Assembly (NCBI RefSeq): GCF_028898945.1
Contig: NZ_CP118607.1
Span: forward strand, 5,194,001-5,258,000
Reading direction: 5' to 3'
From: Pseudomonas sp. PSKL.D1
GTDB lineage: Bacteria > Pseudomonadota > Gammaproteobacteria > Pseudomonadales > Pseudomonadaceae
Length of the DNA: 64,000 bases
How positions within the stretch are numbered: the stretch's first letter is position 1; each line of letters starts with the position of its first letter. Below are positions 1 through 9,324 of this stretch, one piece after another. The notes beneath the pieces are model-generated. The model was not told the DNA's origin. It made no database searches and saw nothing but the letters and a program-made list of their open reading frames with translations. The position numbers and the translations under genes are program-made.

Positions 1-335
1 GATCATGCCCGGCCAGCGGGCTGAGCATCAGGTTGCGCACATCGTCGCTTGCCGCATCCCGAGAGCCGAGGCCGGCTGCCAGCAGGGTGTCGATCAAACC
101 TGTGTGGTCGCTTCCGATGCCCCGAATCTGCAAGTTACCGCGGTTGGTCGCCTCGATCACGCCCGTGGCAAAACGCTCGGCGGCGTCGGCCACCGCATCC
201 GCCTGGTCGGCCAGCAACAGGCCACCGGGCAGCTTGATGCGGCAGATGCCGCCATCGCGGGCACTGACGATACGCCACAACCCCGGGCAGGCCGAGGGGC
301 GGAGCGAAACAGTGGGGGCGTGAGGCTGGTTCAAA
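1..335 (-). CDS. cobG: Precorrin-3B synthase CobG, N-terminal part
   Basis: This is the start of CobG, the oxygen-dependent enzyme that makes precorrin-3B in the aerobic cobalamin pathway. The reverse-strand reading contains RPSACPGLW, then ICRIKLPGG and [11 protein letters not shown], the N-terminal sulfite/nitrite reductase ferredoxin-like half-domain typical of CobG. The rest of the gene lies outside the window. No ATG fits; a TTG at 335 is the likeliest start, with another TTG at 350. The gene is divergent from cobL, the arrangement known in Pseudomonas aeruginosa. The identity is firm; the start is uncertain. Confidence 0.85.
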
Positions 336-450
336 AGGGCGTCCGACAATCGCTGAAAATGCGCTTGAGTGTAGAAGGCGCGGTATTATGCCTGCTTTGT
401 CCGGCGGCATGAAAAGCCGGTGGTCGAGCATCATTGGCGGATTGGAACAG

Positions 451-1662
451 ATGGCACCCTGGTTGACAGTAATTGGTATCGGCGAAGACGGCTACAGCGG
501 CCTGGGCAAGCAGGCCCGGCGCGCCCTGCTGGCGGCTACGCGAGTCATCGGCAGCCCGCGCCAGCTGGCCTTGCTGCCCCACTGCATCAGCGCCCTCAAA
601 CAAGAATGGCCAAGCCCGTTTTCCCTGGCCCCGGTATTGGCGCTGCGTGGCGAACCGGTGTGCGTGCTGGCCAGCGGTGACCCGATGTTCTATGGCGTTG
701 GCGCCAGCCTGGCGCGGCAAGTGCCTGCCGAAGAAATGCAGGTGCTGTCGATGCCCTCTTCCTGCTCCTTGGCCGCTGCCTGCCTGGGCTGGCCACTGCA
801 GGACGTACAGGTGGTATCACTGGTCGCCCGTCCGCTGGCTGCACTCAATGCCCACTTGCACAGCGGCCTGCGCCTGTTGGTGCTGAGCAACGACGGTGGC
901 AGCCCCGCCGCCATCGCCGCCCTGCTGTGTGGGCGCGGGTTCGGGCCAAGCCGCCTGCATGTGCTCGAACACCTGGGTGGCCCCGACCAACGCCAGCTGA
1001 CGGGGAGTGCCGAAGACTGGCCGCACACGCAAGTGGCCGCGCTTAATCTGGTCGCAATCGAATGTCAGGCCACATCAGATGCCCCCCGCCTGCCACGCGT
1101 GGCAGGGCTACCGGACAGCGCGTTCCGCCACGATGGTCAGTTGACCAAACGGGACGTGCGCGCTATCACCCTCGCTCGCCTGGCGCCACAACCGGGCGAA
1201 CTGCTGTGGGATGTTGGCGCGGGGTGTGGCTCGATTGGCATCGAATGGATGCGCGCCCACCCGGCATGCCGTGCCCTGGCCATCGAGGCCGACGAAGGCC
1301 GCCAAGGATTTATCGAGCACAACCGCGATGCCTTGGGCGTGCCGGGCTTGCACCTGGTTCGCGGCAAGGCGCCGCAGGCGCTGGCCGACCTGGAGCGCCC
1401 CGACGCCATCTTCATCGGCGGCGGCGTCACCCGTGAAGGCGTGCTACCGCTGTGCTGGGAGCGCCTGCGCCCGGGCGGCCGGCTGGTCGCCAACGCGGTG
1501 ACCCTGCAAAGCGAACTGGCCCTTGCGCACTTTCGTGAACAACATGGCGGCGAACTGACCCGCATCCACGTCGCCCAGGCCCAACCCCTGGGCGCGTTCG
1601 ACACTTGGCGCCAGGCCTTGCCGATCACCCTGCTCGACGTGGTGAAACCCTTCGATGCGTGA
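451..1662 (+). CDS. cobL: Precorrin-6Y C5,15-methyltransferase (decarboxylating) CobL
   Basis: CobL methylates precorrin-6Y at C5 and C15 and decarboxylates the acetate side chain, giving precorrin-8. The protein has 403 residues, the usual length of a CbiE-CbiT fusion. The CbiE half opens with GIGEDG near residue 9 and carries ASGDPMFYG near residue 74. The CbiT half carries the SAM-binding loop [13 protein letters not shown] from residue 254. The ATG at 451 follows a GGAACAG ribosome site and gives the canonical N-terminus; an upstream in-frame ATG at 388 would add 21 atypical residues. The 3' end overlaps cbiD by 8 bases. Confidence 0.95.
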   Translation: MAPWLTVIGIGEDGYSGLGKQARRALLAATRVIGSPRQLALLPHCISALKQEWPSPFSLAPVLALRGEPVCVLASGDPMFYGVGASLARQVPAEEMQVLSMPSSCSLAAACLGWPLQDVQVVSLVARPLAALNAHLHSGLRLLVLSNDGGSPAAIAALLCGRGFGPSRLHVLEHLGGPDQRQLTGSAEDWPHTQVAALNLVAIECQATSDAPRLPRVAGLPDSAFRHDGQLTKRDVRAITLARLAPQPGELLWDVGAGCGSIGIEWMRAHPACRALAIEADEGRQGFIEHNRDALGVPGLHLVRGKAPQALADLERPDAIFIGGGVTREGVLPLCWERLRPGGRLVANAVTLQSELALAHFREQHGGELTRIHVAQAQPLGAFDTWRQALPITLLDVVKPFDA

Positions 1663-2749
1663 AGAAACCCGCGAGCAACCTGCCCCGCTGCGCAGCGGCC
1701 TGACCACCGGCAGCTGTGCAACCGCCACCAGCCTGGCAGCCGCACGCCTGCTGCTGACCGGCCAGCACAATGACGCGGTGGACATCACCCTGCCCAAGGG
1801 CAAGGTGGTGCAGATGCGCCTGGAGTTCTGCCGCCTGGCGGGCGAGCGCGCCGAAGCGGGCACGCTCAAGGATGCCGGTGACGACCCGGATGTCACCCAC
1901 GGGGCGTTGCTGTACAGCCAGATACGCCTGCTGCCTGAACCCGGCATACGCTTTGTTGCAGGCCAGGGCGTCGGCACGGTCACCCGCCCCGGGCTGGTGC
2001 TTGCCGTGGGCGAGCCGGCGATCAACCCAGTACCCCGGCGCATGATCACTGAACACCTGCAGCAACTGGCCGACGATTGCGGCTACCCCGGTGGCTTCGA
2101 AGTCACCGTGAATGTGCAGGGCGGCGAGCAATTGGCATTGAAGACCATGAACCCGCGCCTGGGCATACTCGGCGGGTTGTCGATCCTGGGCACCAGCGGC
2201 ATCGTGCGGCCATTCTCGTGTTCTGCGTACATCGCCTCCATCCATCAAGGTATCGACGTCGCCCACACCAACGGCTACACCCACATCGCCGCCTGTACCG
2301 GCAATGCCAGTGAAGACACCATGCGCCGAGTGTATGGCCTGCCGGAAATCGCCCTGATCGAAATGGGCGACTTTGTCGGCGCAGTGCTCAAGCACCTGCG
2401 CAAAGTCCCGGTTCCACGCCTGACGTTGTGCGGCGGTTTCGGCAAGATCAGCAAGCTGGCTGCCGGGCACATGGACCTGCATAGCCGCCATTCCAGCATC
2501 GACTTACCGCAGCTTGCGGGCTGGGCGGCAGACATTGGCGCCGGTGCTGACTTGCAAGCAGCCATCATCGGCGCCAATACCAGCCAGCAGGCGTTGGCGC
2601 TGGCCCACGCTGCCGGCATAGCCTTGGGTGACGCCGTGTGTGCCCATGCCTTGGCATTCACTTGCAGCGTGGTGCCGGCGCAGGTGCAAGTGGAAGTTTT
2701 CGCCATCGACCGCCAAGGCGGCATCGTCGGCAAGGCAGGTGTGCAATGA
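1655..2749 (+). CDS. cbiD: Cobalt-precorrin-5B C1-methyltransferase CbiD
   Basis: CbiD performs C1 methylation with loss of the C2 unit during corrin ring contraction. The 364-residue protein begins with the family signature [13 protein letters not shown] and contains [15 protein letters not shown] and [13 protein letters not shown], all typical of CbiD. It overlaps cobL by 8 bases and cobK by 4, so the three genes are translationally coupled. CbiD belongs to the anaerobic branch. Its presence beside cobG and cobL is known in pseudomonads, where it is thought to stand in for the missing CobF. Confidence 0.95.
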   Translation: MREETREQPAPLRSGLTTGSCATATSLAAARLLLTGQHNDAVDITLPKGKVVQMRLEFCRLAGERAEAGTLKDAGDDPDVTHGALLYSQIRLLPEPGIRFVAGQGVGTVTRPGLVLAVGEPAINPVPRRMITEHLQQLADDCGYPGGFEVTVNVQGGEQLALKTMNPRLGILGGLSILGTSGIVRPFSCSAYIASIHQGIDVAHTNGYTHIAACTGNASEDTMRRVYGLPEIALIEMGDFVGAVLKHLRKVPVPRLTLCGGFGKISKLAAGHMDLHSRHSSIDLPQLAGWAADIGAGADLQAAIIGANTSQQALALAHAAGIALGDAVCAHALAFTCSVVPAQVQVEVFAIDRQGGIVGKAGVQ

Positions 2750-3462
2750 CACGGCGTATCCTGCTGCTAGGCGGCGTCACCGAGGCGCTGGCCATTGCCC
2801 GCACGCTCGGGCCGGAACATGTCTACAGCCTGGCGGGCATCGGCCGGGTACCGCAAGACCTGCAATGCCAGGTGCGGGTGGGCGGCTATGGCGGGGCCGA
2901 AGGTTTGGCAAACTACCTGCGCGAGGCGGGCATCACGTTGCTGATCGATGCCACCCACCCCTACGCCGCGCAAATCAGCCGCAATGCTGCAGCGGCGGCC
3001 CAGGCCGTGGGCATTCCCTGCTGGGCCTTGCGCCGCCCCGCCTGGCAGGCACAGCCAGGGGACGACTGGCGCGAAGTGGCCGACTGGGCCGAGCTGGTTG
3101 AAGCGCTCAAGCCATTCAAGCGGCCGCTGTTTACCCTTGGGCGCGAACCGCTGCAGCATCTTGAAGAGATTCCGCCGGGGCAGTTCTGGACGTTGCGGGC
3201 ATTGGAAGCGTGCCAGGGCAATGAGCAGTGTGAAGTGATTGCTGCCCGAGGGCCGTTTCACATTGACGATGAACGCCGCCTGTTCGAACGCAGGCAAATC
3301 GACGTACTGGTGAGCAAGAACAGTGGCAGCGTGGCAACTGAGCCCAAGCTTGATGTGGCGCACGAACTGGGGTTACCGGTTTTGATTCTCAAGCGGCCAG
3401 CATTGCCCTTGACCGACCAGACATTTACTGAGTTAAACGCCTTGCTGGAATGCCTGAGCTAA
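2746..3462 (+). CDS. cobK: Precorrin-6A reductase CobK
   Basis: CobK reduces the macrocycle of precorrin-6A with NADPH, giving precorrin-6B for CobL. The 238-residue protein has an N-terminal nucleotide-binding start ([13 protein letters not shown]), the family stretch [13 protein letters not shown] near residue 66, and the C-terminal LVSKNSGS motif near residue 189. The ATG at 2746 overlaps the cbiD stop in an ATGA junction, which decides the start; longer upstream readings lie inside cbiD. It is the last gene of the cobL-cbiD-cobK operon. Confidence 0.95.
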   Translation: MTRRILLLGGVTEALAIARTLGPEHVYSLAGIGRVPQDLQCQVRVGGYGGAEGLANYLREAGITLLIDATHPYAAQISRNAAAAAQAVGIPCWALRRPAWQAQPGDDWREVADWAELVEALKPFKRPLFTLGREPLQHLEEIPPGQFWTLRALEACQGNEQCEVIAARGPFHIDDERRLFERRQIDVLVSKNSGSVATEPKLDVAHELGLPVLILKRPALPLTDQTFTELNALLECLS

Positions 3463-3483
3463 TGAGCGCTCAACAGGCATAAC

Positions 3484-3504
3484 GTATATCCCATTGACAT
3501 ATAC
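3484..3504 (+). promoter_or_regulatory. Inverted repeat, likely VapBC operator
   Basis: GTATAT and ATATAC form a 6-bp inverted repeat separated by 9 bases, lying 53 bases before vapB. A TTGACA hexamer at 3494-3499, matching a -35 element, runs into the right arm. An operator here would let the VapBC complex block its own promoter, the usual autoregulation of this family. The -10 element is not clear. Confidence 0.45.
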
Positions 3505-3556
3505 CGACTTGCACTTAAACTTCAGTCACAGTTTTCTGCTTTCCAGGAGCCTAACC

Positions 3557-3787
3557 ATGGAGCAAGGTGCTGTCTTCAAAAGCAACCGCAGCCAGGCAAT
3601 CCGCCTACCTAAGTCCGTTGCTCTTCCCGATGAGGTCACACGCGTGGATATTGTCGCCGTAGGACGTACCCGTATCATCACACCTGCTGGCGAAGCGTGG
3701 GACAGCTGGTTTGATGGTAATGACGTGAGCCCAGACTTCATGGCTGAGCGCGACCAACCTGACGATCAGGAGCGCGAAGGGTTTTAA
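3557..3787 (+). CDS. vapB: Antitoxin VapB (AbrB/MazE-like)
   Basis: This 76-residue protein is the antitoxin of a type II VapBC module. Its N-terminus (GAVFKSNRSQAIRLPKSV) is the swapped-hairpin AbrB DNA-binding fold of VapB/MvpA antitoxins, and the acidic C-terminal tail would wrap the toxin. The start at 3557 follows a CAGGAG ribosome site; a 21-residue longer reading from 3494 would begin inside the promoter. Stop and toxin start overlap by one base (TAATG). An inverted repeat in front suggests autoregulation. Confidence 0.9.
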   Translation: MEQGAVFKSNRSQAIRLPKSVALPDEVTRVDIVAVGRTRIITPAGEAWDSWFDGNDVSPDFMAERDQPDDQEREGF

Positions 3788-4206
3788 TGCTCAGATACAT
3801 GCTCGATACGAACATCTGCATCTTTACTATCAAGAACAAGCCACAACAGGTACGTGAAGCTTTCAATCGGCACCACGGCCAGATGGCAATCAGCACCGTC
3901 ACTTTGATGGAGTTGGTCTACGGTGCAGAAAAATCAGCATACCCGGATCGCAATCTCACGATTGTGGAAGGTTTCGCTGCCCGCCTGGAAGTAGTCGAAT
4001 ATGACAGCCTCGCGGCTGAGCACAGTGGTCAGTTACGAGCAGAATTGGCCAAAGCGGGCACGCCCATTGGCCCCTATGATCAACTGATTGCCGGCCATGC
4101 CCGGGCACGAGGCCTTGTGCTCGTAACAAACAACCTGAGGGAGTTTCAGCGTGTTCCGGGACTTCGGGTGGAAGACTGGCTGATTTCTCCGACAGACTCA
4201 GCCTAA
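3787..4206 (+). CDS. vapC: Toxin VapC, PIN-domain ribonuclease
   Basis: VapC toxins are magnesium-dependent RNases that often cut initiator tRNA or rRNA loops. The 139-residue protein shows the PIN-domain acidic residues: MLDTNICIF near the start, MELVYGAEKS near residue 39, and PYDQLIAGHARARGLVLVTNN near residue 96, ending in FQRVPGLRVEDW as in the MvpT/VapC subfamily. It overlaps vapB by one base. The pair sits as an island between cobK and the nfeD operon, as mobile toxin-antitoxin modules often do. All expected catalytic residues look intact. Confidence 0.92.
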   Translation: MLRYMLDTNICIFTIKNKPQQVREAFNRHHGQMAISTVTLMELVYGAEKSAYPDRNLTIVEGFAARLEVVEYDSLAAEHSGQLRAELAKAGTPIGPYDQLIAGHARARGLVLVTNNLREFQRVPGLRVEDWLISPTDSA

Positions 4207-4325
4207 GATCCAATCCCCTACAACATTCGCCTCCATTTCTCATCAGCTACCCTGAATTTTCTGAGTGGTCATCCGCCTAGTACCGGCTTTAGACTCAAGC
4301 CCATTCTTCGGATGGTGGAACCCAT

Positions 4326-4763
4326 ATGGAAATGCAATGGTGGATCTGGCTGGTCTTCGGCATCGGGCTGATCCTGCTCGAACTGGTCCTGCCCACGTTC
4401 TTCATCATCTGGTTCGGCATCGGCGCCGTGCTGGTTTCGCTCATCTCGCTGGCAATGCCAACGCTGCAACTGGACATGCAGGTGTTGCTGTGGGTGCTTT
4501 TCTCTTCTGCCACCACGGCGCTGTGGTTCAAGCTGTTCCGGCGCAAGCAGCCGGATGTGCGCTGGACGGCCGAGAGCGTCATCGGCGAAGTGGGGCTGTT
4601 GATCACCAACGTATCGGAATTCCAGAAAGGCCGTGTGCGCTTCCAGAAGCCGATCCTCGGTAACGAGGAATGGACCTGCGTCGCCGACAGCGACATCCCG
4701 TCCGGCGAGCGCGTAAGGCTCGTCGCCATCGAAGGTAACACTGCCCGGGTGATTCGGGCCTGA
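4326..4763 (+). CDS. NfeD-like membrane protein
   Basis: This 145-residue protein is a short NfeD (YbbK-partner) protein. It has about three membrane segments in residues 5-70 and a C-terminal soluble OB-fold-like domain (residues 80-145) of the type that caps stomatin-like proteins. It lies 25 bases before a stomatin/SPFH gene, the standard pairing for this family, which is linked to membrane microdomains and membrane protein quality control. GGTGG in front of the ATG serves as ribosome site. The exact role is unknown. Confidence 0.85.
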   Translation: MEMQWWIWLVFGIGLILLELVLPTFFIIWFGIGAVLVSLISLAMPTLQLDMQVLLWVLFSSATTALWFKLFRRKQPDVRWTAESVIGEVGLLITNVSEFQKGRVRFQKPILGNEEWTCVADSDIPSGERVRLVAIEGNTARVIRA

Positions 4764-4788
4764 CTGCAGCCAAAAGGACACTGCCATC

Positions 4789-5643
4789 ATGACCAGCCTC
4801 ATCGTTGTTGCCGTACTCGCTGTATTTGTTCTCATCACCGTGTTCAAAGGGGTACGCATCGTGCCTCAGGGCGAAGAGTGGATCGTCGAGCGCCTGGGCC
4901 GCTACCACAGCACCCTCAAGCCCGGCCTCAACATCGTCATCCCGTACATGGACGTGGTTGCCTACCGCCTGCCTACCAAAGACATCATCCTCGATGTGCA
5001 GCAGCAGGAAATCATCACCCGGGACAACGCCGTGATCGTTGCCAACGCCCTGTGCTTTGCCAAAGTCGTGGACCCGCAAAAGGCTTCCTACGGGGTGCAG
5101 AACTTCTCGTTTGCCGTGACCAGCCTGACCATGACGTCGCTGCGTGCCATCGTCGGTGCGATGGACCTGGACGAGGCGCTGTCGAGCCGTGAGCAGATCA
5201 AGGCGCGCCTGCGCGAAGCAATGTCCGAACAGACCGAAGACTGGGGCGTAACCGTGCGTTCGGTGGAGATCCAGGACATCAAGCCGTCCGAGAACATGCA
5301 AATGGCCATGGAGCGCCAGGCCGCCGCCGAGCGGGAACGTAAGGCCGACGTCACCCGCGCCGAAGGCGCCAAGCAGGCCGCCATCCTTGAGGCCGAGGCG
5401 CGGTTGCAAGCGGCCAAGCTGGATGCAGAAGCGCAGATCAACCTGGCAGAAGCATCGGCACGGGCAATCGAGCTGGTCAAGGAAGCCGTAGGCAGCGAAA
5501 CGGTGCCGGCAATGTACCTGTTGGGTGAGCGTTACGTAGGGGCGATGGAGAACCTGGCCAGCAGCAACAATGCCAAGGTTGTGGTGCTGCCAGCCGACCT
5601 GCAGGAAACCGTGCGCGGGTTGATGGGCCGTAACAAGGCTTGA
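4789..5643 (+). CDS. Stomatin/prohibitin-like SPFH protein (QmcA family)
   Basis: The 284-residue protein has one N-terminal membrane helix (residues 3-20), then an SPFH/Band 7 domain starting at GVRIVPQGEEWIVERLG and an Ala/Glu-rich coiled coil (residues about 170-235, with AERERKADV and EAEARLQAAKLDAEA). This matches E. coli QmcA/YbbK. Such proteins form large cage-like oligomers on the membrane and associate with FtsH or with their NfeD partner, here encoded immediately upstream in the same operon. A GC-rich hairpin follows the stop. Confidence 0.9.
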   Translation: MTSLIVVAVLAVFVLITVFKGVRIVPQGEEWIVERLGRYHSTLKPGLNIVIPYMDVVAYRLPTKDIILDVQQQEIITRDNAVIVANALCFAKVVDPQKASYGVQNFSFAVTSLTMTSLRAIVGAMDLDEALSSREQIKARLREAMSEQTEDWGVTVRSVEIQDIKPSENMQMAMERQAAAERERKADVTRAEGAKQAAILEAEARLQAAKLDAEAQINLAEASARAIELVKEAVGSETVPAMYLLGERYVGAMENLASSNNAKVVVLPADLQETVRGLMGRNKA

Positions 5644-5651
5644 AATTGCCG

Positions 5652-5668
5652 GGGCCGCTTTGCGGCCC
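5652..5668 (+). terminator. GC hairpin after the stomatin gene
   Basis: A perfect 7-bp stem GGGCCGC / GCGGCCC with a TTT loop lies 8 bases after the stop. No T tract follows, so it may act as a weak or Rho-assisted terminator or as a 3' end stabiliser. Confidence 0.4.
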
Positions 5669-5752
5669 ACCTGCGTCACTTCACCGCACCCCCGCATTTT
5701 TACCTATACTCCGCCTTACAATACCGCCCACGATTCCTGACCGGATCTCTCC

Positions 5753-6142
5753 ATGCCCCCACGTCGGCACATCGCCTGGATAGCCTGCTTGGCAGTGCTG
5801 TTCAACCTGCTGGCCATGCCGCTGTCTTCTGCCGCGCCCAAGGGCCCGGCCGAGCAGCTGCTGTGGGGGGCTTTCTGTTCCAGCGTTGCGGGCAAGGCCA
5901 AGGTTGATGTGCAGGCCCTGGCCAAGATCGACCTCGGTACGCAAAGCGACCAGCATGCCAACATGCAGCACTGCTGGTGCTGCTCTGGCACAGGCCCTGT
6001 GCTGGCCCTGCCTGGCTACCCGCCACAGTTGCACAACCCGCCCACGCTACTGGCCGGCAATGCCCCATCACTCGTAACCTACTGGCCCACACCGCGCCAG
6101 CAATGGCCTGCGCTCAATCCCCGTGCCTCTCCCATCGCCTGA
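5753..6142 (+). CDS. DUF2946 family protein, copper-cluster associated
   Basis: This 129-residue protein starts with a hydrophobic signal or anchor segment (IAWIACLAVLFNLLAMPL) and carries a Cys pair motif (HCWCCSG, residues about 83-89) seen in DUF2946 proteins. Members of this family sit beside copper or other metal uptake genes in pseudomonads, as here with a PCu(A)C chaperone and an OprC-like receptor. Metal handling in the periplasm is an inference from the Cys/His content and neighbours. A possible -10 element (TATACT, 5705-5710) precedes it, without a clear -35. Confidence 0.75.
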   Translation: MPPRRHIAWIACLAVLFNLLAMPLSSAAPKGPAEQLLWGAFCSSVAGKAKVDVQALAKIDLGTQSDQHANMQHCWCCSGTGPVLALPGYPPQLHNPPTLLAGNAPSLVTYWPTPRQQWPALNPRASPIA

Positions 6143-6190
6143 GTTCATCACGCTGTCTGCCTGAACCTGAACCGATCGGAGATACACACC

Positions 6191-6676
6191 ATGCTCAAGC
6201 AAGCTCTCGCAGTGGCCGCCTTGTTGCTACCCGCCGCCTTCGCCAACGCCCACGAATACACGGTGGGCGACCTGCACATCGCCCACCCGTGGTCGCTGGC
6301 GCTGCCACCCAACGCGCCGAACGTCGCGGCCTATTTCATCGTGCACAACAATGGCAAGGCCGATGACCGCCTGCTGAGTGTCGACAGCCCCATCAGCAAC
6401 GATGCCCAGTTGCACGAACATGCCATGACTGCTGCTGGCGCCATGAAGATGCAGCAGGTGAACAGTGTGGCGGTGCCCGCCGGCAAAGACCTGACCTTCG
6501 CCCCCAGCGCCTATCACGTGATGCTCATGCAGCCTAAGGACCGCAGCCTGCTGGCCGATGGCAAGCGCTTCCCGCTGACCCTGCATTTCGAAAAGGCAGG
6601 CGACATTACCGTGGAGGTGGCCGTGCAGAAGCAGCCGCCAACGGACCAACCCCAGGCCCACGAACACGCGCACTGA
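6191..6676 (+). CDS. Periplasmic copper chaperone, PCu(A)C family
   Basis: The 161-residue protein has a signal peptide (cut after FANA near residue 20) and a PCu(A)C cupredoxin-like domain. It carries the HX10MX21HXM-type copper(I) site: LHEHAM, then MKMQQV, then YHVMLM. The C-terminal tail is His-rich (QAHEHAH), adding possible metal ligands. PCu(A)C proteins deliver copper to cytochrome oxidase or other periplasmic targets. It lies between two DUF2946 genes and just before the TonB copper receptor, implying a role after outer-membrane import. Confidence 0.9.
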   Translation: MLKQALAVAALLLPAAFANAHEYTVGDLHIAHPWSLALPPNAPNVAAYFIVHNNGKADDRLLSVDSPISNDAQLHEHAMTAAGAMKMQQVNSVAVPAGKDLTFAPSAYHVMLMQPKDRSLLADGKRFPLTLHFEKAGDITVEVAVQKQPPTDQPQAHEHAH

Positions 6677-6701
6677 CCCACGCTGACAGGCGCTCGCCAT
6701 C

Positions 6702-7127
6702 ATGAGCCTGCCGCGCAACCGCCTCAGCCGTACCACCCGCCCTGAACGCAGGCGCATCGGTGGCGGCTGGCTGAGCCTGTTCGCCATGTGGATGATCTTC
6801 ATCGGCCCGCTGGTTTCCCAGTCGATGCCGATGGAACACCACGCTGGCATGCAAATGCCAATGGACATGCAGATGCCCGCCGGGCACGAGCATGGTGCGC
6901 ACCACGGCCACGGCAATGATGGCCAACTGCATGTGATGTGGGAAAAGTGCGGTTACTGCAGCCTGCTGTTCAACTGCCCCGCACTGCCGCAAACCCTCAG
7001 CCCGCTCAGCGTGGGCATCGTCGTACCCGCCACGCTTCTTTCTATCCCCACACACCATGGCCACGCCCGGCAGGCCGTGTTTCCGGGTGCCCGCAGCCGC
7101 GCGCCCCCACTAATGATCAGCGTCTGA
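6702..7127 (+). CDS. DUF2946 family protein with Met/His-rich segment
   Basis: The 141-residue protein has an N-terminal hydrophobic segment (residues 22-40), then a Met/His-rich stretch with MEHHAGMQMPMDMQMP and HEHGAHHGHG (residues about 45-70), and the Cys motif EKCGYCSLL typical of DUF2946. Met/His stretches like this bind copper in other periplasmic proteins. It begins 25 bases after the PCu(A)C gene and precedes the OprC-like receptor, so it is probably co-transcribed. Its molecular function is not known. Confidence 0.75.
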   Translation: MSLPRNRLSRTTRPERRRIGGGWLSLFAMWMIFIGPLVSQSMPMEHHAGMQMPMDMQMPAGHEHGAHHGHGNDGQLHVMWEKCGYCSLLFNCPALPQTLSPLSVGIVVPATLLSIPTHHGHARQAVFPGARSRAPPLMISV

Positions 7128-7193
7128 TACCCCCGTTGCTGCACGGAGCCTGAAGGCTTCGCGCCCACTCATGACTGATCGACTGGAATCACT

Positions 7194-9260
7194 ATGTCCG
7201 GCTGCACCTCCGTTTTCCCTCCCGCCCTGCGCGGGACATTCGCCGCCCTGTGCGGCACCCTGCTCGCGCCCATGGCCCTGGCCGCCGACCCCGGCCATGA
7301 AGGCCATCAACACGAGCAAGCCGAACTGAGCCCGACGGTAATCACTGCCATCGCGCCCAGCTCGCCGCTGACCGTGGTCACCAACCCGAAAGACCCGCGC
7401 CAGCCGGTGCCGGCCAGCGATGGTGCCGACTACCTGAAGACCATCCCCGGCTTTTCGGCGATCCGCGCCGGGGGCACCAATGGCGACCCGGTGCTGCGCG
7501 GCATGTTCGGCTCGCGCCTGAATATCCTCACCAACGGCGGGATGATGCTGGGTGCCTGCCCCAACCGCATGGACGCGCCAACGTCCTACATCGCGCCGGA
7601 AACCTACGACCGCCTTACCGTAATCAAAGGCCCGCAAAGCGTGATCTGGGGGCCGGGCGGTTCGGCGGGCACCATTCTGTTCGAGCGCGAGCCAGAGAAG
7701 TTCGGCACCTTGGGCAGCCGGGTCAACGCCAGCCTGTTGGCCGGGTCCAACGGCCGCTTTGACAAGGTGCTGGATGCCGCAGCCGGCAACAGCCAGGGCT
7801 ACGCCCGCTTTGTCGGCAACCAGTCGCGCTCGGACGACTATGACGATGGCAAAGGTGACACCGTGCCGTCACGCTGGGAAAAATGGAACGGCGACGTGGC
7901 GCTGGGCTGGACCCCGGACGAGAACACGCTGCTGGAACTGACCGCGGGCAAGGGCGATGGCGAGGCCCGTTACGCCGGGCGCGGCATGGACGGTTCGCAG
8001 TTCAAGCGCGAAAGCCTGGGCCTGCGGTTTGAAAAGTCCAACCTCGGCGAAGTGCTCGACAAGGTCGAGGCGCAGGTCTACTACAACTACGCCGACCACG
8101 TAATGGACAACTACAGCCTGCGCACCCCATCAGGCACCGGCATGATGGCCGGCCCCATGGCTGCCGCCGTAGAACGCCGTACCTTGGGTGGGCGCATCAA
8201 GGCAACCTGGCGTTGGGCAGATGTGCAACTGATCAGCGGCATCGATGCGCAAACCAACGAACACCGCGCACGCAGTGCAATGGGTGTAGACACCTACAAG
8301 AACGAGCCATGGACCAAGGACGCCGACTTCCATAACTACGGAGTCTTCGGCGAGCTCACCTGGTACGCCACCGGTGCCGATCGCCTGATTACCGGCGCCC
8401 GCCTGGACCGCGCCTCGGCACGGGACTTCCGTGAAGACAGCGCCACCAACGGCAACACCCGGGCTGACACCCTGCCCAGTGGCTTCGTGCGCTTCGAACA
8501 CGACCTGGCAGCCCTGCCAGCCACCACCTACATCGGCCTCGGTCACGCGCAACGCTTCCCCGATTACTGGGAGTTGTTCTCCCCTGACCAAGGCCCGGCC
8601 GGCTCGACCAACGCCTTCGACAGCATCAAGCCCGAGAAGACCACCCAGCTCGACTTCGGCATCCAGTACCGCGACGAGCGCCTGGAAGCCTGGGCATCGG
8701 GCTACGTGGGGCAAATCCGCGACTACATCCTGTTCGACTACCGCACCGGCATGATGGGCATGAGCACTACCCAGGCGCAAAACATCGACGCACGCATCAT
8801 GGGCGGCGAGCTGGGCGCGGCCTACAAGCTCACCGAAAACTGGAAGGCCGATGCCACCCTGGCCTACGCCTGGGGCAAGAACAGCAGCGATGGCAAGGCA
8901 CTGCCGCAAATGCCACCACTTGAGAGTCGCCTGGGCCTGACCTACAGCCGCGACACCTGGAGCGCCGGCGCCTTGTGGCGCTTGGTGTCCGCACAAAACC
9001 GCATCGCCGAAAACCAGGGCAATGTGGTGGGCAAGGATTACGAGAAAAGTGCCGGTTTCGGCGTGTTCTCGCTTAACGGCGCCTACAAGGTCAATCAAAA
9101 CCTCAAGCTCAGCGCAGGCGTCGACAACCTGTTCGACAAAACCTACGCCGAGCACCTGAACCTGGCCGGGAATGCCGGGTTCGGCTACCCGGCCACGGAT
9201 CCACAGCCGGTGAATGAGCCAGGCCGTACCTTCTGGACCAAGGTCGACTTCAGCTTCTGA
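7194..9260 (+). CDS. oprC: TonB-dependent copper receptor (OprC/NosA type)
   Basis: The 688-residue outer-membrane receptor has a signal peptide (cut near residue 31), a plug domain (LKTIPGFSAIRAGGTNGDPVLRG) and a 22-strand barrel ending in VDFSF with terminal Phe. The copper site of P. aeruginosa OprC, a CxxxM plus HxM pair, is present as C122/M126 (GACPNRM) and H302/M304 (DHVMD). The mature N-terminus is His-rich (GHEGHQHEQ). It sits behind DUF2946 and PCu(A)C genes and before a PepSY protein, a standard copper-import cluster in Pseudomonas. Confidence 0.92.
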   Translation: MSGCTSVFPPALRGTFAALCGTLLAPMALAADPGHEGHQHEQAELSPTVITAIAPSSPLTVVTNPKDPRQPVPASDGADYLKTIPGFSAIRAGGTNGDPVLRGMFGSRLNILTNGGMMLGACPNRMDAPTSYIAPETYDRLTVIKGPQSVIWGPGGSAGTILFEREPEKFGTLGSRVNASLLAGSNGRFDKVLDAAAGNSQGYARFVGNQSRSDDYDDGKGDTVPSRWEKWNGDVALGWTPDENTLLELTAGKGDGEARYAGRGMDGSQFKRESLGLRFEKSNLGEVLDKVEAQVYYNYADHVMDNYSLRTPSGTGMMAGPMAAAVERRTLGGRIKATWRWADVQLISGIDAQTNEHRARSAMGVDTYKNEPWTKDADFHNYGVFGELTWYATGADRLITGARLDRASARDFREDSATNGNTRADTLPSGFVRFEHDLAALPATTYIGLGHAQRFPDYWELFSPDQGPAGSTNAFDSIKPEKTTQLDFGIQYRDERLEAWASGYVGQIRDYILFDYRTGMMGMSTTQAQNIDARIMGGELGAAYKLTENWKADATLAYAWGKNSSDGKALPQMPPLESRLGLTYSRDTWSAGALWRLVSAQNRIAENQGNVVGKDYEKSAGFGVFSLNGAYKVNQNLKLSAGVDNLFDKTYAEHLNLAGNAGFGYPATDPQPVNEPGRTFWTKVDFSF

Positions 9261-9276
9261 CAACAACAACAACAAC

Positions 9277-9298
9277 GGGCGCGGCACCTGTCGCGCCC
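9277..9298 (+). other. Hairpin between receptor and PepSY gene
   Basis: GGGCGCG and CGCGCCC form a 7-bp stem with an 8-base loop just after a run of CAA repeats following the receptor stop. There is no T tract. It could stabilise the receptor mRNA end or reduce downstream expression. Confidence 0.35.
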
Positions 9299-9324
9299 CT
9301 CAGCTGGTCAAACAGGAGGTTCCC

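Noticed and set aside
365..389. TTGAGT and TATTAT as a cobL promoter
   Set aside because: The spacing of 13 bases is too short for a sigma-70 promoter.
335..450. Cobalamin riboswitch between cobG and cobL
   Set aside because: The conserved B12-box and the expected length are missing in this 115-base gap.
7110..9287. Long reverse-strand readings opposite the copper receptor gene
   Set aside because: They follow the codon pattern of the receptor on the other strand, contain no family motif and are typical of high-GC shadow frames.
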